46,429 bases of DNA from an uncultured Alphaproteobacteria bacterium (GCA_944392585.1 CALXXA010000010.1:1-46429); one strand, 5' to 3'. Counted from the stretch's first letter, positions 35,234 through 46,429 are shown. Notes: a model not told the origin generated them from the sequence alone. Numbers and translations: made by a program.

Positions 35234-35261
35234 ATTATATCAAAGAAGCTCTAAATAACAA
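35234..35261 (-). promoter_or_regulatory. Promoter of the pentapeptide-virD4 operon (predicted leaderless)
   Basis: TGATATAAT on the minus strand (35234-35242) is a perfect extended -10; TTGTTA (35256-35261) is a moderate -35 at 16 bases. Counting +1 as seven bases after the -10 puts transcription start at 35227, the A of the ATG. There is no Shine-Dalgarno sequence. Confidence 0.6.
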
Positions 35262-35415
35262 GTTCTTTTTAAAAGACTTTTTTTTATTTTTCTTAAAACA
35301 AGAAAGTTTTAAATCATAGAAAAAATTTTTTGTTTGTTTCTTTGAAGGTCCCTTTAACTATATCAAAAAAAAGAGTTTTTATTATTATAGTTAATCTTTT
35401 AAAACGTATTTCATA

Positions 35416-35444
35416 TTGATATTTTTTATTTATTTTAATATACT
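35416..35444 (+). promoter_or_regulatory. uvrA promoter
   Basis: TTGATA (35416-35421) and TATACT (35439-35444) are 17 bases apart. The leader to the uvrA ATG is about 25 bases and contains AAAGGAAG. No LexA box was recognised. Confidence 0.65.
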
Positions 35445-35475
35445 TAATAGTAAGAAGATAAAAGGAAGATAAAAT

Positions 35476-38265
35476 ATGTCTCATAGTATTAAGATTCGGG
35501 GTGCCAGAGAGTATAACCTGAAAAATATCGATGTTGATATTCCGAAAAACAAACTTGTTGTTATTACCGGATTATCCGGCTCAGGAAAATCATCTTTAGC
35601 ATTTGACACCATCTATGCAGAGGGCCAACGTCGTTATGTAGAGAGTCTTTCTGCTTACGCACGTCAATTTTTAGAGCTTATGAAGAAACCTGATGTTGAT
35701 TTAATTGAAGGTTTATCTCCGGCTATTTCCATAGAACAAAAGACAACTTCTAAAAATCCTCGTTCCACAGTCGGAACACTGACGGAAATATATGACTACA
35801 TGAGATTATTATGGGCTCGTATCGGTATCCCTTATTCTCCGGCGACGGGACTGCCTATTGAAAGCCAAACGGTGACGCAAATGGTTGATCGGATTCAATC
35901 ACTAACACAAGGAGATAAAATATACATATTAGCTCCTGTTGTTCGAGGCAGAAAAGGAGAATATAAAAAAGAAATCAAAGAATGGCAAAAGAAAGGCTTT
36001 TCCAGATTAAAGATAGATGGTCATTTTTATGAAATAAACAACATTCCCGAACTAAACAAAAACAATACACACACTATTGATATTTTAATTGATCGCCTTA
36101 TTATCAGACCAAACTTACAAACTCGCATAGCATCCTCTATTGAAACCGCATTAGAATTATCGAATGGATTAGTGAGAGTTGAAAATTTAACGACGAACTC
36201 CCATTTTTTACTATCTTCCCGATTTGCTTGCCCGATTTCCGGTTTTACGATAGAGGAAATAGAGCCTCGTCTATTTTCTTTTAACAATCCTCACGGAGCA
36301 TGCCCTGGTTGTGATGGGTTGGGAATAAGACTTTATATTGATCCAGATTTGGTTATTCCAGACAAGACAAAATCTCTCAAAAGAGGAGCTATAGCTCCCT
36401 GGACATCCTCTTCCGGAGAAATATATCAATGGCATGAATACGCTCTTAATCATATTGCGCGTCTATTTCACATTAACTTAGATACTCCTTGGGAAAACCT
36501 GGATACGGACATTCAAAAAGCCATTTTATACGGGAGCTCAAAGATTAAACAATATGAAGGAGTTATTCCAAATATGGAACGCCGGTATTTGGAAACAGAT
36601 TCAGAATGGATGAGAGAAGAAATTTCTAAATTTCAAAACAATGCTCCCTGTGAAATCTGCCACGGAGAACGATTAAAGGCAGAAGCGTTATGCATTAAAA
36701 TTGCTGGGAAAAACATTTCCGAAGCGACACATCAATCCATAGAAACAGCGCTTAAATGGTTTAAGGATATTAATCTGACTCTATCAGAGAAAGACCATGA
36801 AATTGCGAGCAGAATTTTAAAAGAAATTAATGAACGTTTAACTTTTTTAAATAATGTCGGATTAGGTTATTTATCGTTAGATCGAATGAGCGGAACACTT
36901 TCGGGGGGAGAAAGCCAGCGCATCAGATTAGCATCTCAAATTGGTTCTGGATTAACAGGAGTTTTATATGTTTTAGATGAACCATCCATTGGGCTCCATC
37001 AAAAAGATAATGATCGTTTATTAGAGACTTTACAACATTTAAAGACTCTTGGGAATACAGTTATTGTTGTAGAACATGATGAAGATGCCATTCGCTCAGC
37101 AGATTATGTCATAGACATGGGTCCTGAAGCCGGTTCTCATGGGGGAAAGATTATAGCAGAAGGAAGCCCTCAACAAATAATAGATAACCCTTTAAGCATC
37201 ACGGGACAATACTTATCTGGAATGCGTCAAATTCCTCTTCCTTTATTTCGCCGAAAAGGGACTGGTCAAAAATTAATTATTGAAGGAGCACGAACAAATA
37301 ATTTAAAGAACGTGACGGCAGAAATTCCTTTAGGAACTTTAACATGCGTTACAGGGGTTTCCGGAGGAGGAAAATCATCTTTAATTATAGAAACTTTATA
37401 TAAAGGTATTTCAAAGATTTTAAACAAATCAAGAGAAAATCCCGGATTACATGAAAAAATTATAGGGGTTGGTCAAATTGATAAAATCATAGACATAGAT
37501 CAAAGTCCTATAGGACGTACGCCTCGATCAAACCCTGCGACATATACCGGAATGTTTACTCCTATTAGAGAGTGGTTTTCCGGGCTTCCTGAAGCTAAAG
37601 CGCGCGGATATAAAGCCGGTCGTTTTTCTTTTAATGTAAAAGGAGGTCGCTGTGAAGCTTGTCAGGGAGACGGTGTTATCAAGATAGAGATGCATTTTTT
37701 ACCGGATGTTTATGTTCAATGTGATCAATGTCAGGGGGCGCGGTATAACAGAGAAACACTCGAAATTAAATATAAAGGAAAATCCATCGCCGATATTTTA
37801 GACATGACCGTAGATGACGCATATGAATTTTTCCAAGCGATGCCTTCCATTCGTGACAAATGCGAATTGTTACGTCGGGTTGGTCTCGGATACATAAAGA
37901 TTGGACAATCCGCGACCACCCTATCAGGTGGAGAAGCTCAACGCATTAAACTGGCAAAGGAGCTTTCAAAAAGAGCAACTGGGAAAACACTTTATATTTT
38001 AGATGAACCTACCACGGGGCTCCACTTTGCAGATATTCAAAAATTACTCGATGTTTTACATGCGCTCGTAGGACAAGGAAATACTGTTGTTGTAATAGAA
38101 CACAATTTAGACGTTATCAAAACAGCCGATTACGTTATAGACATGGGACCCGAAGGTGGCGATAAAGGAGGAGAAATTGTAGTTACGGGAACACCGGAAG
38201 AAATAGCTGCTTGTCCACAAAGCTATACAGGGAAATATTTAAAGAAAATACTTCAAAAACAATAA
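35476..38265 (+). CDS. uvrA: Excinuclease ABC subunit A
   Basis: DNA-damage recognition ATPase of nucleotide excision repair. 929 residues, close to the usual 940. Walker [10 protein letters not shown] at 32-40 and a second [12 protein letters not shown] signatures [12 protein letters not shown] and [12 protein letters not shown]. Zinc-binding CxxC pairs are intact (CPGCDG with CEICHG, CEACQG with CDQCQG). AAAGGAAG precedes the start. Single-gene unit. Confidence 0.98.
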   Translation: MSHSIKIRGAREYNLKNIDVDIPKNKLVVITGLSGSGKSSLAFDTIYAEGQRRYVESLSAYARQFLELMKKPDVDLIEGLSPAISIEQKTTSKNPRSTVGTLTEIYDYMRLLWARIGIPYSPATGLPIESQTVTQMVDRIQSLTQGDKIYILAPVVRGRKGEYKKEIKEWQKKGFSRLKIDGHFYEINNIPELNKNNTHTIDILIDRLIIRPNLQTRIASSIETALELSNGLVRVENLTTNSHFLLSSRFACPISGFTIEEIEPRLFSFNNPHGACPGCDGLGIRLYIDPDLVIPDKTKSLKRGAIAPWTSSSGEIYQWHEYALNHIARLFHINLDTPWENLDTDIQKAILYGSSKIKQYEGVIPNMERRYLETDSEWMREEISKFQNNAPCEICHGERLKAEALCIKIAGKNISEATHQSIETALKWFKDINLTLSEKDHEIASRILKEINERLTFLNNVGLGYLSLDRMSGTLSGGESQRIRLASQIGSGLTGVLYVLDEPSIGLHQKDNDRLLETLQHLKTLGNTVIVVEHDEDAIRSADYVIDMGPEAGSHGGKIIAEGSPQQIIDNPLSITGQYLSGMRQIPLPLFRRKGTGQKLIIEGARTNNLKNVTAEIPLGTLTCVTGVSGGGKSSLIIETLYKGISKILNKSRENPGLHEKIIGVGQIDKIIDIDQSPIGRTPRSNPATYTGMFTPIREWFSGLPEAKARGYKAGRFSFNVKGGRCEACQGDGVIKIEMHFLPDVYVQCDQCQGARYNRETLEIKYKGKSIADILDMTVDDAYEFFQAMPSIRDKCELLRRVGLGYIKIGQSATTLSGGEAQRIKLAKELSKRATGKTLYILDEPTTGLHFADIQKLLDVLHALVGQGNTVVVIEHNLDVIKTADYVIDMGPEGGDKGGEIVVTGTPEEIAACPQSYTGKYLKKILQKQ

Positions 38266-38441
38266 AAGAAAGAACATATATTTTCTTCCGTCATAAAGAA
38301 AATAACAATGCCCTTTCCCAAAAAATATAAAACTCAAATAATAAAAACACTGTTTTAGTTTTGTCGCCGACAATAAAGTCTTAAAAAGGAATAAGAAATT
38401 TTTACTTTATTTTATCATAAGATAATGATATTAAAAGAATC

Positions 38442-39077
38442 ATGCCGAATTTTGAAATTGAAACTACATTAAATATATCCGGTCTCATTGTTGGTGTTGA
38501 TGAAGCCGGAAGAGGACCTTGGGCAGGACCTGTTGTCGCAGGAGCAGTTTGTTTCCCTGATCTAAAGATCGCGAATGAGTTAATTCCTTTTATTAATGAC
38601 TCTAAAAAATTAACTCCGAAAAAAAGAGAAAAAGCTTTTGATTTGTTGCATCAGAGCGGAGCCTATATTGGGATTGGAGAAGCGTCTGTTGAAGAAATTG
38701 ATACAATTAACATTTTACAAGCAACTTTTTTAGCTATGCGCAGAGCTGTTTCAAAGATTCAAGAAAAATATTCAATCGCTTTTACATTAATTGATGGAAA
38801 CAGTCTTCCTAGATCCAACTGGCCGTGGCAAGCGAAAGCTATTATAAACGGAGATACATTAAGTTTATCTATTGCAGCAGCCTCTATTATAGCTAAAGTA
38901 ACAAGAGATAGAATTATGGCTCATCTATCACAAGAATTTCCTATGTATGGATGGGGAAGAAACGCCGGATACGGAACACCCCAGCATATTGAAGGATTAC
39001 AACAATATGGTGTCTGCATATACCACAGGAAGTCTTATGCTCCAATAGCTAAAATTATTTCTTCTAAAAAAAATTAA
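38442..39077 (+). CDS. rnhB: Ribonuclease HII
   Basis: Cleaves the RNA strand of RNA-DNA hybrids and single ribonucleotides in DNA. 211 residues. Active-site motif GVDEAGRGPWAGPVVAGAV with the Asp-Glu pair, later NDSKKLTPKKRE, TLIDGN, and AAASIIAKVTRDR. The ribosome binding site is weak (AAAAGAATC). The 176-base spacer after uvrA holds only a short TTGTCG/CGACAA palindrome that I recognise. Confidence 0.95.
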   Translation: MPNFEIETTLNISGLIVGVDEAGRGPWAGPVVAGAVCFPDLKIANELIPFINDSKKLTPKKREKAFDLLHQSGAYIGIGEASVEEIDTINILQATFLAMRRAVSKIQEKYSIAFTLIDGNSLPRSNWPWQAKAIINGDTLSLSIAAASIIAKVTRDRIMAHLSQEFPMYGWGRNAGYGTPQHIEGLQQYGVCIYHRKSYAPIAKIISSKKN

Positions 39078-39091
39078 TCTTTTTTCCCATC

Positions 39092-39096
39092 GAGTC
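39092..39096 (+). promoter_or_regulatory. GANTC site upstream of ccrM
   Basis: GAGTC lies 77 bases before the ccrM start. A second site, GATTC, is at 39191-39195 inside the first codons. In Caulobacter, methylation of GANTC sites in the ccrM promoter reduces its transcription; the same loop is possible here, but isolated 5-base sites may be chance. Confidence 0.3.
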
Positions 39097-39139
39097 GGTT
39101 TATTAACAAAATAGTTACCTTTACTTTGTAGACTTGTGA

Positions 39140-40261
<1,122 letters not shown>

Positions 40262-40312
40262 GAAACCTTGACTTTTTTGACTATTTCCACTTAAAATAAT
40301 GCAGAGGAAATT

Positions 40313-40990
40313 ATGTCTGGTCGCTTACTACACACACATGTCAAAACATCTAAAAGGCGTAAACCATCTTCTACGCGGTGGCTTCAACGTCAATTAAATG
40401 ATCCTTATGTCAAGGAAGCCAAACAGCTGGGATACAGAGGGCGCGCAGCCTTTAAAATCATAGAATTGGATAATCAATTCCATTTTTTCGCCCCGCATAA
40501 ACGCGTTGTAGATTTAGGAGCCGCTCCAGGAGGTTGGACACAAATCGCCGTTAAACGTGTTCACTCAACATCACGACATCCAATTGTTTTCGGGATTGAT
40601 ATTTTACCGATGGAACCTATAGAAGGCTCTACATTATTAATGATGGATTTTACAGATGAGAAAGCTCCGGAGACATTGAGAAAAGTAATGAACGGTCCTG
40701 TGGATATCGTCATGAGCGATATGGCCGCGAACACGACAGGAATCCCTTCCGTTGATCATTTAAGAACAATGAATTTAATTGAACTTGCTTACGATTTTGC
40801 TCTACAAGTTTTAAATCCAGGAGGATGGTTTATTTCTAAGGTTTTCGCAGGAGGAACAGATAGTCAGTTTCTTTCACAAATGAAAAAAAATTTCACTCTT
40901 GTAAAACATGTAAAGCCTCCTGCCAGCCGCAAAGACTCTGTTGAATATTATGTCGTCGCAAAAGGTTTTAAATGCATCCCGAACAAATAA
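40313..40990 (+). CDS. rlmE: 23S rRNA (uridine2552-2'-O)-methyltransferase
   Basis: RlmE/RrmJ/FtsJ family; methylates U2552 of the A loop. 225 residues. AdoMet motif VDLGAAPGGWTQIA; the K-D-K-E tetrad is visible as K in YRGRAAFKI, D in MSDMAAN, K in FISKVFAGG, E in SVEYYVV. The basic N terminus (~35 residues) is typical. It overlaps the next gene by 19 bases. Confidence 0.95.
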   Translation: MSGRLLHTHVKTSKRRKPSSTRWLQRQLNDPYVKEAKQLGYRGRAAFKIIELDNQFHFFAPHKRVVDLGAAPGGWTQIAVKRVHSTSRHPIVFGIDILPMEPIEGSTLLMMDFTDEKAPETLRKVMNGPVDIVMSDMAANTTGIPSVDHLRTMNLIELAYDFALQVLNPGGWFISKVFAGGTDSQFLSQMKKNFTLVKHVKPPASRKDSVEYYVVAKGFKCIPNK

Positions 40991-42033
40991 AAAATGCCGT
41001 CATCGAATTATTAACTCAAATTCATCAATCAACATGTCCGGCAAATGAACTTATTTCTGCTTATACTCGCTCACGCCGCTATATCGGTTCAAAGGACAGA
41101 AAAGCTCTAACAGAAACGATTTGGAAAATCCTTCGCTATCAGGCTCATTTATCATGGAGAGCCCATAGTCTGGAAGAACAGATTTCTCTTATCGAAACCG
41201 CGGGAAAGGACTTCCCGGACATGCCTGATTGGGTTCGTCTAGAGTGTCCTGAATGGCTCCTTTCTCATATACCCGAAGCAAATAAAGAATTACCCGCACT
41301 TATCTCGCCCGCCCCCATTATTTTAAGAGCTAATGGAGACAGAAGCGACATTCAAAAAAAACTTGCCGCGGAAGGAATTGAAACATTTCCGACGCAAAAA
41401 TCACCTTATGGATTAATTTTAGCTAAACGACGAAACTTAAATACATCTAAAACTTTCAAACAAGGACTTATTGAAGTTCAAGATGAAGGATCCCAACTAA
41501 CAGCAATAGAAATAAATGCCCATCCAGGAGAAAACATTTTAGACATGTGCGCCGGAGCCGGAGGAAAAAGCTTAATTTTATCTCAAATCATGCGAAACAC
41601 AGGACATATCATGGCTTATGATATATCTTCTTTAAGTTTAAAGGAACTCAAAAAACGTGCTCATCGTGCGCATGCTAACAATATAGAAATTACAACACAA
41701 TTACCATCTGCTTCATTTGATACTGTTATTGTAGACGCTCCATGCTCGGGAACAGGAACTTGGAGACGCTGTCCAGACGCTAAATGGAAACTAACTCCAG
41801 ATCTATTTCAAAACATCCAAAAAACACAAAGTCTTATTTTAGATCAAGCCGTTAAAAGAACTCACCATAAATTATGTTATATAACATGTTCCATAACATT
41901 AGATGAAAATGAATATCAAACGGCAACTTTTTTGAAAAAATATCCGAATTTTCATTTAATCAAAGAAAAACGCTTTTCCCCTTATAAAACGCAAACAGAC
42001 GGTTTTTATATCGCTGTTTTTATAAAAAACTAA
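40972..42033 (+). CDS. RsmB/NOP-family rRNA (cytosine-5)-methyltransferase
   Basis: 353 residues. A NusB-like N-terminal region (RSRRYIGSKDRKALTETIW) precedes the catalytic domain: AdoMet motif LDMCAGAGGKSL, then the two cysteine motifs VDAPCSGTG and YITCSI used by m5C methyltransferases. Shorter than E. coli RsmB (429). The start lies inside the end of rlmE with AAGG upstream, and the end overlaps rnr (convergent) by four bases. Which cytosine it modifies is not shown by sequence. Confidence 0.88.
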   Translation: MHPEQIKNAVIELLTQIHQSTCPANELISAYTRSRRYIGSKDRKALTETIWKILRYQAHLSWRAHSLEEQISLIETAGKDFPDMPDWVRLECPEWLLSHIPEANKELPALISPAPIILRANGDRSDIQKKLAAEGIETFPTQKSPYGLILAKRRNLNTSKTFKQGLIEVQDEGSQLTAIEINAHPGENILDMCAGAGGKSLILSQIMRNTGHIMAYDISSLSLKELKKRAHRAHANNIEITTQLPSASFDTVIVDAPCSGTGTWRRCPDAKWKLTPDLFQNIQKTQSLILDQAVKRTHHKLCYITCSITLDENEYQTATFLKKYPNFHLIKEKRFSPYKTQTDGFYIAVFIKN

Positions 42034-44195
42034 CGTTTCCGGCACCTTTTGATTCGTTTTTTAAAAGCGTTATTTGTCATTTTCCCATTATACACAACAT
42101 GAAACAATAAGCCTCCCGTTAAAGGAGTCGCTTCTTTTAAAACAACATCTACATTTTGCCCAATCTTATAAATTCGTTTTGAAGATCGACCTTTAAGTTG
42201 ATTTAATCGATCATCATAAATATAGTAATCCTCTGTTAAGGACGAAACCGGAATTAATCCATCTGCTCCATATTCATCTATACGAACGAACAACCCGAAA
42301 GCCGTTACAGAAGAAATTCTTGCCGTAAACTTTTCACCGATTCTATCAGCTAAATAAGAAGCGACATATCTGTCGAGAGCATCTTGTTCCGCCGCTGCAG
42401 ACTGCCTTTCTGTTGAAGAAATATGATCGGCTATTTTTGAAAAAGCCTCTGCTTCTTCATTCGTTAGAGCTCCTTCACCTAAACGGAGCCCTTTAATTAA
42501 AGCCCTATGAATCAGCACATCCGCATAACGTCGAATAGGGGAAGTAAAATGAGCATATTTATCTAAAGCCAGTCCGAAATGACCTATATTCTCGGGACTA
42601 TACTCTGCTTGAGACTGACTTCTTAAAACCATTTCATTGACGCTCGAAGGATTCGAAGATACTGCCGCTTCCTTTAAAATTCGATTAAAATCTTCTGGCA
42701 AAGGATTCTTTTTTATATGTTGTGTTAATCCTTGTTCCGATAAATAATTATTTAAACTCTCCATTTTTTCGATAGAGGGTCTATCATGGACGCGATACAT
42801 TATTGGTAATTTTAACTCTTCCAGAGTTTGAGCCGCAGCTACATTTGCTAAAATCATAAACTCTTCTATCATCTTATGACTAGCGAAACGTTCTCTTTGT
42901 TTTATTTGAACGACTTGACCTTTATCATTTAAAATGACTTGCAATTCAGGAACATCCAATTCCAAAACACCTCTGCGCAGACGTGCTTTTAATAAAGATT
43001 CGTAAGCCCCTTTTAAAGAACCCATTTGAATTTCCAACCCTAGGATTCTCTTTGTTCTGTTAAAGTCGGCTTCAACAGCATCATAAGTTAATCTTGCTTT
43101 TGAACAAATCATTGCTCTTATAAAACGATGTCTAAGTTTATGCCCTTCTTTATCTATCCAGATTTCAGCAACCATAGCAGGTCTGTCCTCATCTGGGTTT
43201 AAAGAACATAAACCATTTGATAATTCTTCCGGCAACATAGGAATAACTCGATCAGGGAAATACGTTGAATTTCCTCTTTCGAAAGCATCTTTATCCAAAT
43301 CACTCCCAAACCGAACAAAATAGGCGACATCTGCTATCGCAACATAAATATGCCATCCTCCTTTATTTTTAGGATGAGCATCAGGTTCTGCAAAAACAGC
43401 ATCATCGAAATCTCTTGCATCAGCGCCATCTACCGTTACAAAAGGAATTTTTCTTAAATCTGTTCTATTTCCCATTATTGGCAAACGAACTGCTTTTGCC
43501 TCCTTTAGACATTGAACAGAAAAAGCTATCGGCAAGTGATGGGCAAATATTGAAATTAAACTCGCCGCATACGGATCTGTTGATTTCCCTATTTTTCTAA
43601 TAAAATGAGCTCTCGGACGTTGTTTTATAACCTCAGGGATTTCGACAATAACCAAATCATTTGGCTTTAAATTGGGGAAGGAAGAATCTAATTCGAAAGC
43701 TTCTTTAAATCGGCGGTCCACAGAAACTATTTTCCCTCCGTAAAAGACGCCCACCATTTGATTAGGAGACGCAGTAACTCGTCTTAAAGCCTCCCCTTCA
43801 TATAAATATTCATGAATAGGTCTAACCCGCGCAATAACAACGTCCCCGACTGTCGGAGCCGGTTTTAACTTTCCTTTGGAATTTATCAAAATCTGGGGAG
43901 ATCTTTTTTCTTCATGCCAAGAAACAGGTCTTCCCACTAACTCTCCATCACTGTCCACTCCGGTTATTTCTACGGAAATTCTCTCAGGCAAATGTCCTTT
44001 TGTTGTAAAAGATTTTCCTTTCCTAATAATCATGCCATGTTGCTCTATTTCATTTAACAAATGTTTTAAATATAATTTATCATCTCCTTTAATTTTAAAG
44101 TGCTTTGAGATTTGTCGTTTATTTACAAAACCTGTCTGTTTATTTAAAAAATCTATTAATTCTGCCATTGATGGCAAATAATTTTCTTTTTTCAT
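42030..44195 (-). CDS. rnr: Ribonuclease R
   Basis: 3'-5' exoribonuclease that degrades structured RNA. 721 residues. N-terminal winged-helix region, cold-shock domain, RNB catalytic domain with VTVDGADARDFDDAVF (metal-binding Asp cluster) and HFTSPIRRYADVLIHRAL, then an S1 domain (about 625-695) and a short Lys/Arg-rich end. AAAGGAG precedes the start. Confidence 0.96.
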   Translation of the reverse strand: MKKENYLPSMAELIDFLNKQTGFVNKRQISKHFKIKGDDKLYLKHLLNEIEQHGMIIRKGKSFTTKGHLPERISVEITGVDSDGELVGRPVSWHEEKRSPQILINSKGKLKPAPTVGDVVIARVRPIHEYLYEGEALRRVTASPNQMVGVFYGGKIVSVDRRFKEAFELDSSFPNLKPNDLVIVEIPEVIKQRPRAHFIRKIGKSTDPYAASLISIFAHHLPIAFSVQCLKEAKAVRLPIMGNRTDLRKIPFVTVDGADARDFDDAVFAEPDAHPKNKGGWHIYVAIADVAYFVRFGSDLDKDAFERGNSTYFPDRVIPMLPEELSNGLCSLNPDEDRPAMVAEIWIDKEGHKLRHRFIRAMICSKARLTYDAVEADFNRTKRILGLEIQMGSLKGAYESLLKARLRRGVLELDVPELQVILNDKGQVVQIKQRERFASHKMIEEFMILANVAAAQTLEELKLPIMYRVHDRPSIEKMESLNNYLSEQGLTQHIKKNPLPEDFNRILKEAAVSSNPSSVNEMVLRSQSQAEYSPENIGHFGLALDKYAHFTSPIRRYADVLIHRALIKGLRLGEGALTNEEAEAFSKIADHISSTERQSAAAEQDALDRYVASYLADRIGEKFTARISSVTAFGLFVRIDEYGADGLIPVSSLTEDYYIYDDRLNQLKGRSSKRIYKIGQNVDVVLKEATPLTGGLLFHVVYNGKMTNNAFKKRIKRCRKR

Positions 44196-44249
44196 TTAAA
44201 TCTCCTTTTTTATAAGATAATCTTTTTTATTTATAAAAAACAAGACCTA

Positions 44250-44280
44250 AAATAAAAGCTCCCTTCACAGGAGCTTTTTT
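44250..44280 (-). terminator. Terminator of the ppiD-like gene
   Basis: A perfect 9-bp stem (AAAAGCTCC/GGAGCTTTT; 44254-44262 with 44270-44278), 7-base loop. On the minus strand it is followed by TTTTATTTT, just past the stop at 44285. The plus strand also has a T-run, so it could work both ways. Confidence 0.85.
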
Positions 44281-44284
44281 TTAT

Positions 44285-46174
44285 TTAATTATTTTCTGGT
44301 TTCATATAAATTGAAAAAGTCTGCTCTATTAAGGGCATATTAACGGAAACCCCTTCTTTGTTCGAATAATACAATAAAGATTCTTCGATAAATCCGTTTG
44401 TAATTGCATTATGTAAGTCTTGTTCGACAACTTTAACTCCGCTTTCATCTTGAGAAGCATCCGGCACATTAATTTTATGAATTTCGGATAAAATAAACCC
44501 CTCATTTAAAGGATCCAAAGAAGGTTCATTTATTTCTAATTTAAACAATTTCTCACTGACCTGAGAAGGCAAATTCTGTAAGTCCTTTCGTTTAATATGC
44601 TCTAAATTTTGCACTTCCAAACCACTAAATAAAGCCACTGTTTTAAAAGAATCTCCTTTTTGGATACGTCCGAATAAATTTTCAGCAAATTCTTTCAATT
44701 TTTTTTCCTGCATATCTTTTGTCCAAGCATCTATTAAGACAGTTTTGACTTCATTAAAAGACTTTAATCGACTAGGTTCTATTTTATCCACCCGAACCGC
44801 CAAATACCCATCTCCCTCGTCGACCAAAGCACTAACCTCATTTTCGGGGAGAGAGAACGCTTCTTGAACAGCTTTTAAATTATTTAAGGTAGAAGTCTTC
44901 CCCGTTTCATCAAAGCCCATAGCATCTGTTATAATATTTTTCTCCACAGGCAGTTGCAAAGAATCTGCGACTTTTTCTAAAGATTCCCCGGCTCCAATAA
45001 GGGTATCAAATTCTTTACTTTTTTGATACATGAGATCATAAGTTTTTTCATTTTTTGCTTTTTGAATTAAATCATTTTTAACATCGTCTAATTGAGGTAT
45101 TTTTTCTTTTTCCACATCTTTAACCCATAAGATATGATATCCGACAGAACTTTGCACAGGTCCTATGATAGAATTTACAGAAGCTTCAAAAATCGGAAGA
45201 GAAATTTCTTCCAAAACACTATTTTTAGACACCCAACCCAGATCAGAACTTTCTGGAGTTTGGTTTACTTTCGCAGCGATTTCATAAAAGTTTTTTGTTG
45301 TAATGTCATTCACTAATTCATCGGCCTCTTCTTTACTCTGGAGCAAAATTTGAGAAACCTGCCGTTGTTCTGGTTTCGAAAGAGCCTCTTTATTTTCCTC
45401 GAAGAGTTTTTGAATTTCCTGATCGGAAATAACGATAGTATCAGCGATTGTTTGAGGAGTAATTCGGACAACGGACAAGGATCTGTATTCTGGAGCATAC
45501 AATTCATCCTGTAAAGCTTCATAGTAATCTTGTAATATCTCACTTGTCGGAGTTTCACTAATTTTAACATTTCCCGGAAGGACTAACAAAATAGACATAT
45601 CTCGTGTCTCGTTTTCATAAGAGTACATTTTACTGACCAGAGAAGAAGGAGTCGGAGCGACAGCTTGAATAGCGTCAAAAATATGTTTCTGAGCTAATTC
45701 TTGTCTTAAGTTTGAAGTAAAAGCAGCCTCGCTTAAATTAAGCTGCCGCAGATAAGCGTTAAACAAAGATCTGTCAAACTGCCCCATCATTGTTTGGAAG
45801 GCGCTGTTATTAACGATATAATTTCGAACAGAATCATCTGAAGCGACAGTTTCAACATCATTTGTCATAATAAGTTTTAAATGGTTTGATATTTCTTTTT
45901 GAACGGTCGTATTCAACAGTCCCATTTGAATGGCTTCCTCTGGAGATAAATATTGCCCCGGCATCATAGCTCGTACATAAGCTAACTCCCGATTAAAAGC
46001 ATTTTGTAAATCATACGTATGTATATTATTTGATCCAACTTTAATAGCAATATCTTGTTTTCTAAAGAAACTTATAACATCGCTCATTCCGAAAGACATC
46101 ATGCCGAAAGCCAAGATAACGAAAATAATTTTAGCACCCCAACTCTCTCTAAAATTACGAGAAGATATAAACAT
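44285..46174 (-). CDS. ppiD: PpiD-like periplasmic chaperone / peptidyl-prolyl isomerase
   Basis: Membrane-anchored folding factor near SecYEG in E. coli. 629 residues. One membrane anchor (about 15-35, IIFVILAFGMMSFGM), a SurA-like N-terminal helical region (about 45-200), then a parvulin domain around residues 255-360 (RQVSQILLQSKEEADELV, SSDLGWVSKNSVL, SVGYHILWVKDV) and a long C-terminal region. AAGGA precedes the start. Isomerase activity is often weak in this family, so chaperone activity may be the main role. Confidence 0.85.
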   Translation of the reverse strand: MFISSRNFRESWGAKIIFVILAFGMMSFGMSDVISFFRKQDIAIKVGSNNIHTYDLQNAFNRELAYVRAMMPGQYLSPEEAIQMGLLNTTVQKEISNHLKLIMTNDVETVASDDSVRNYIVNNSAFQTMMGQFDRSLFNAYLRQLNLSEAAFTSNLRQELAQKHIFDAIQAVAPTPSSLVSKMYSYENETRDMSILLVLPGNVKISETPTSEILQDYYEALQDELYAPEYRSLSVVRITPQTIADTIVISDQEIQKLFEENKEALSKPEQRQVSQILLQSKEEADELVNDITTKNFYEIAAKVNQTPESSDLGWVSKNSVLEEISLPIFEASVNSIIGPVQSSVGYHILWVKDVEKEKIPQLDDVKNDLIQKAKNEKTYDLMYQKSKEFDTLIGAGESLEKVADSLQLPVEKNIITDAMGFDETGKTSTLNNLKAVQEAFSLPENEVSALVDEGDGYLAVRVDKIEPSRLKSFNEVKTVLIDAWTKDMQEKKLKEFAENLFGRIQKGDSFKTVALFSGLEVQNLEHIKRKDLQNLPSQVSEKLFKLEINEPSLDPLNEGFILSEIHKINVPDASQDESGVKVVEQDLHNAITNGFIEESLLYYSNKEGVSVNMPLIEQTFSIYMKPENN

Positions 46175-46246
46175 ATCACTAATCCTTTTTAAACGTTTAG
46201 ATATGAAGGAAGCATAACAGATTTCACGTTTTCTGCAACAGAAAAC

Positions 46247-46429
46247 TTACAATTCTTTTCGAAGGATAAGAGCATTTTCTTTCCCATGTAACGTATTATA
46301 GTAGTTTTTACGAGAGTCTACTTGAATAAAACCATGTCGATAATACAAGTTTAAAGCATTTAAATTTGAAGCCCTCACATCCAAGAAAATTTTTTTGACA
46401 TTTTTTCCTTTTAATAAAAGCATTATTTT
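46247..46429 (-). CDS. rimI: Ribosomal protein S18 alanine N-acetyltransferase, 3' end (partial)
   Basis: The minus-strand frame is open from the right edge to TAA at 46247-46249 and encodes 60 C-terminal residues. LDVRASNLNALNLYYRHGF, then the paired YY of KNYYNT and the final ALILRKEL, match the GNAT domain end of RimI (motif B: E/D-V-R-x-S-N-x-x-A). The substrate in E. coli is the S18 N terminus. The acetyl-CoA loop lies outside the window. Gap to the ppiD-like gene is 72 bases. Confidence 0.85.
   Translation of the reverse strand, partial: KIMLLLKGKNVKKIFLDVRASNLNALNLYYRHGFIQVDSRKNYYNTLHGKENALILRKEL

Noticed and set aside
38266-38441. Regulatory RNA between uvrA and rnhB
   Set aside because: Only a six-base palindrome (TTGTCG-C-CGACAA) stands out, without a U-tract or promoter pair.

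Overview
The window is an AT-rich stretch of an alphaproteobacterial chromosome. Evidence for the class: a CcrM-type GANTC adenine methyltransferase with its C-terminal RAMA-like domain, a histidine kinase whose core resembles the PleC/DivJ group, and an rpsM-rpsK-rpoA-rplQ block without rpsD. A tandem cluster of ankyrin-repeat genes and a VirD4-type type IV secretion coupling ATPase point to a host-associated lineage (Rickettsiales- or Holosporales-like, or an uncultured gut/protist-associated group). I cannot name the genus from sequence alone.

Layout. Positions 1-93 hold the 3' end of a plus-strand gene for a Cys/Gly-rich protein, followed by a strong terminator. Positions 161-8441 are nine consecutive minus-strand ankyrin genes of one paralogous family. 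Most share an N-terminal helical module, and at least three share a C-terminal tail module (DVDKKG...VDHSLRR..FGG). Positions 8677-22488 are the S10-spc-alpha ribosomal superoperon on the minus strand: rpsJ, rplC, rplD, rplW, rplB, rpsS, rplV, rpsC, rplP, rpmC, rpsQ, rplN, rplX, rplE, rpsN, rpsH, rplF, rplR, rpsE, rplO, secY, adk, rpsM, rpsK, rpoA, rplQ. rpmD is missing from its usual place between rpsE and rplO. The S10 operon is preceded by a structured ~200-nt leader that contains an intrinsic terminator, and the alpha block has its own promoter downstream of adk.

From 22854 rightward the genes are mostly housekeeping: an M23 murein endopeptidase (+), a periplasmic binding protein and sensor histidine kinase pair (-), recA and alaS (+), a LOG-family protein (+), virD4 with a pentapeptide-repeat gene just upstream (-), uvrA, rnhB, ccrM, rlmE and an RsmB-family rRNA methyltransferase (+), then rnr, a PpiD-like periplasmic chaperone and the 3' end of rimI (-).

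How it fits together. The ribosomal block serves translation and Sec export. recA and uvrA serve DNA repair. ccrM and the PleC/DivJ-like kinase suggest that parts of the CtrA-type cell-cycle circuitry remain. The ankyrin family and VirD4 are plausible parts of a host-interaction system, but nothing in the sequence proves that the ankyrin proteins are VirD4 substrates. I saw no tRNA, rRNA, CRISPR array, insertion sequence or prophage.
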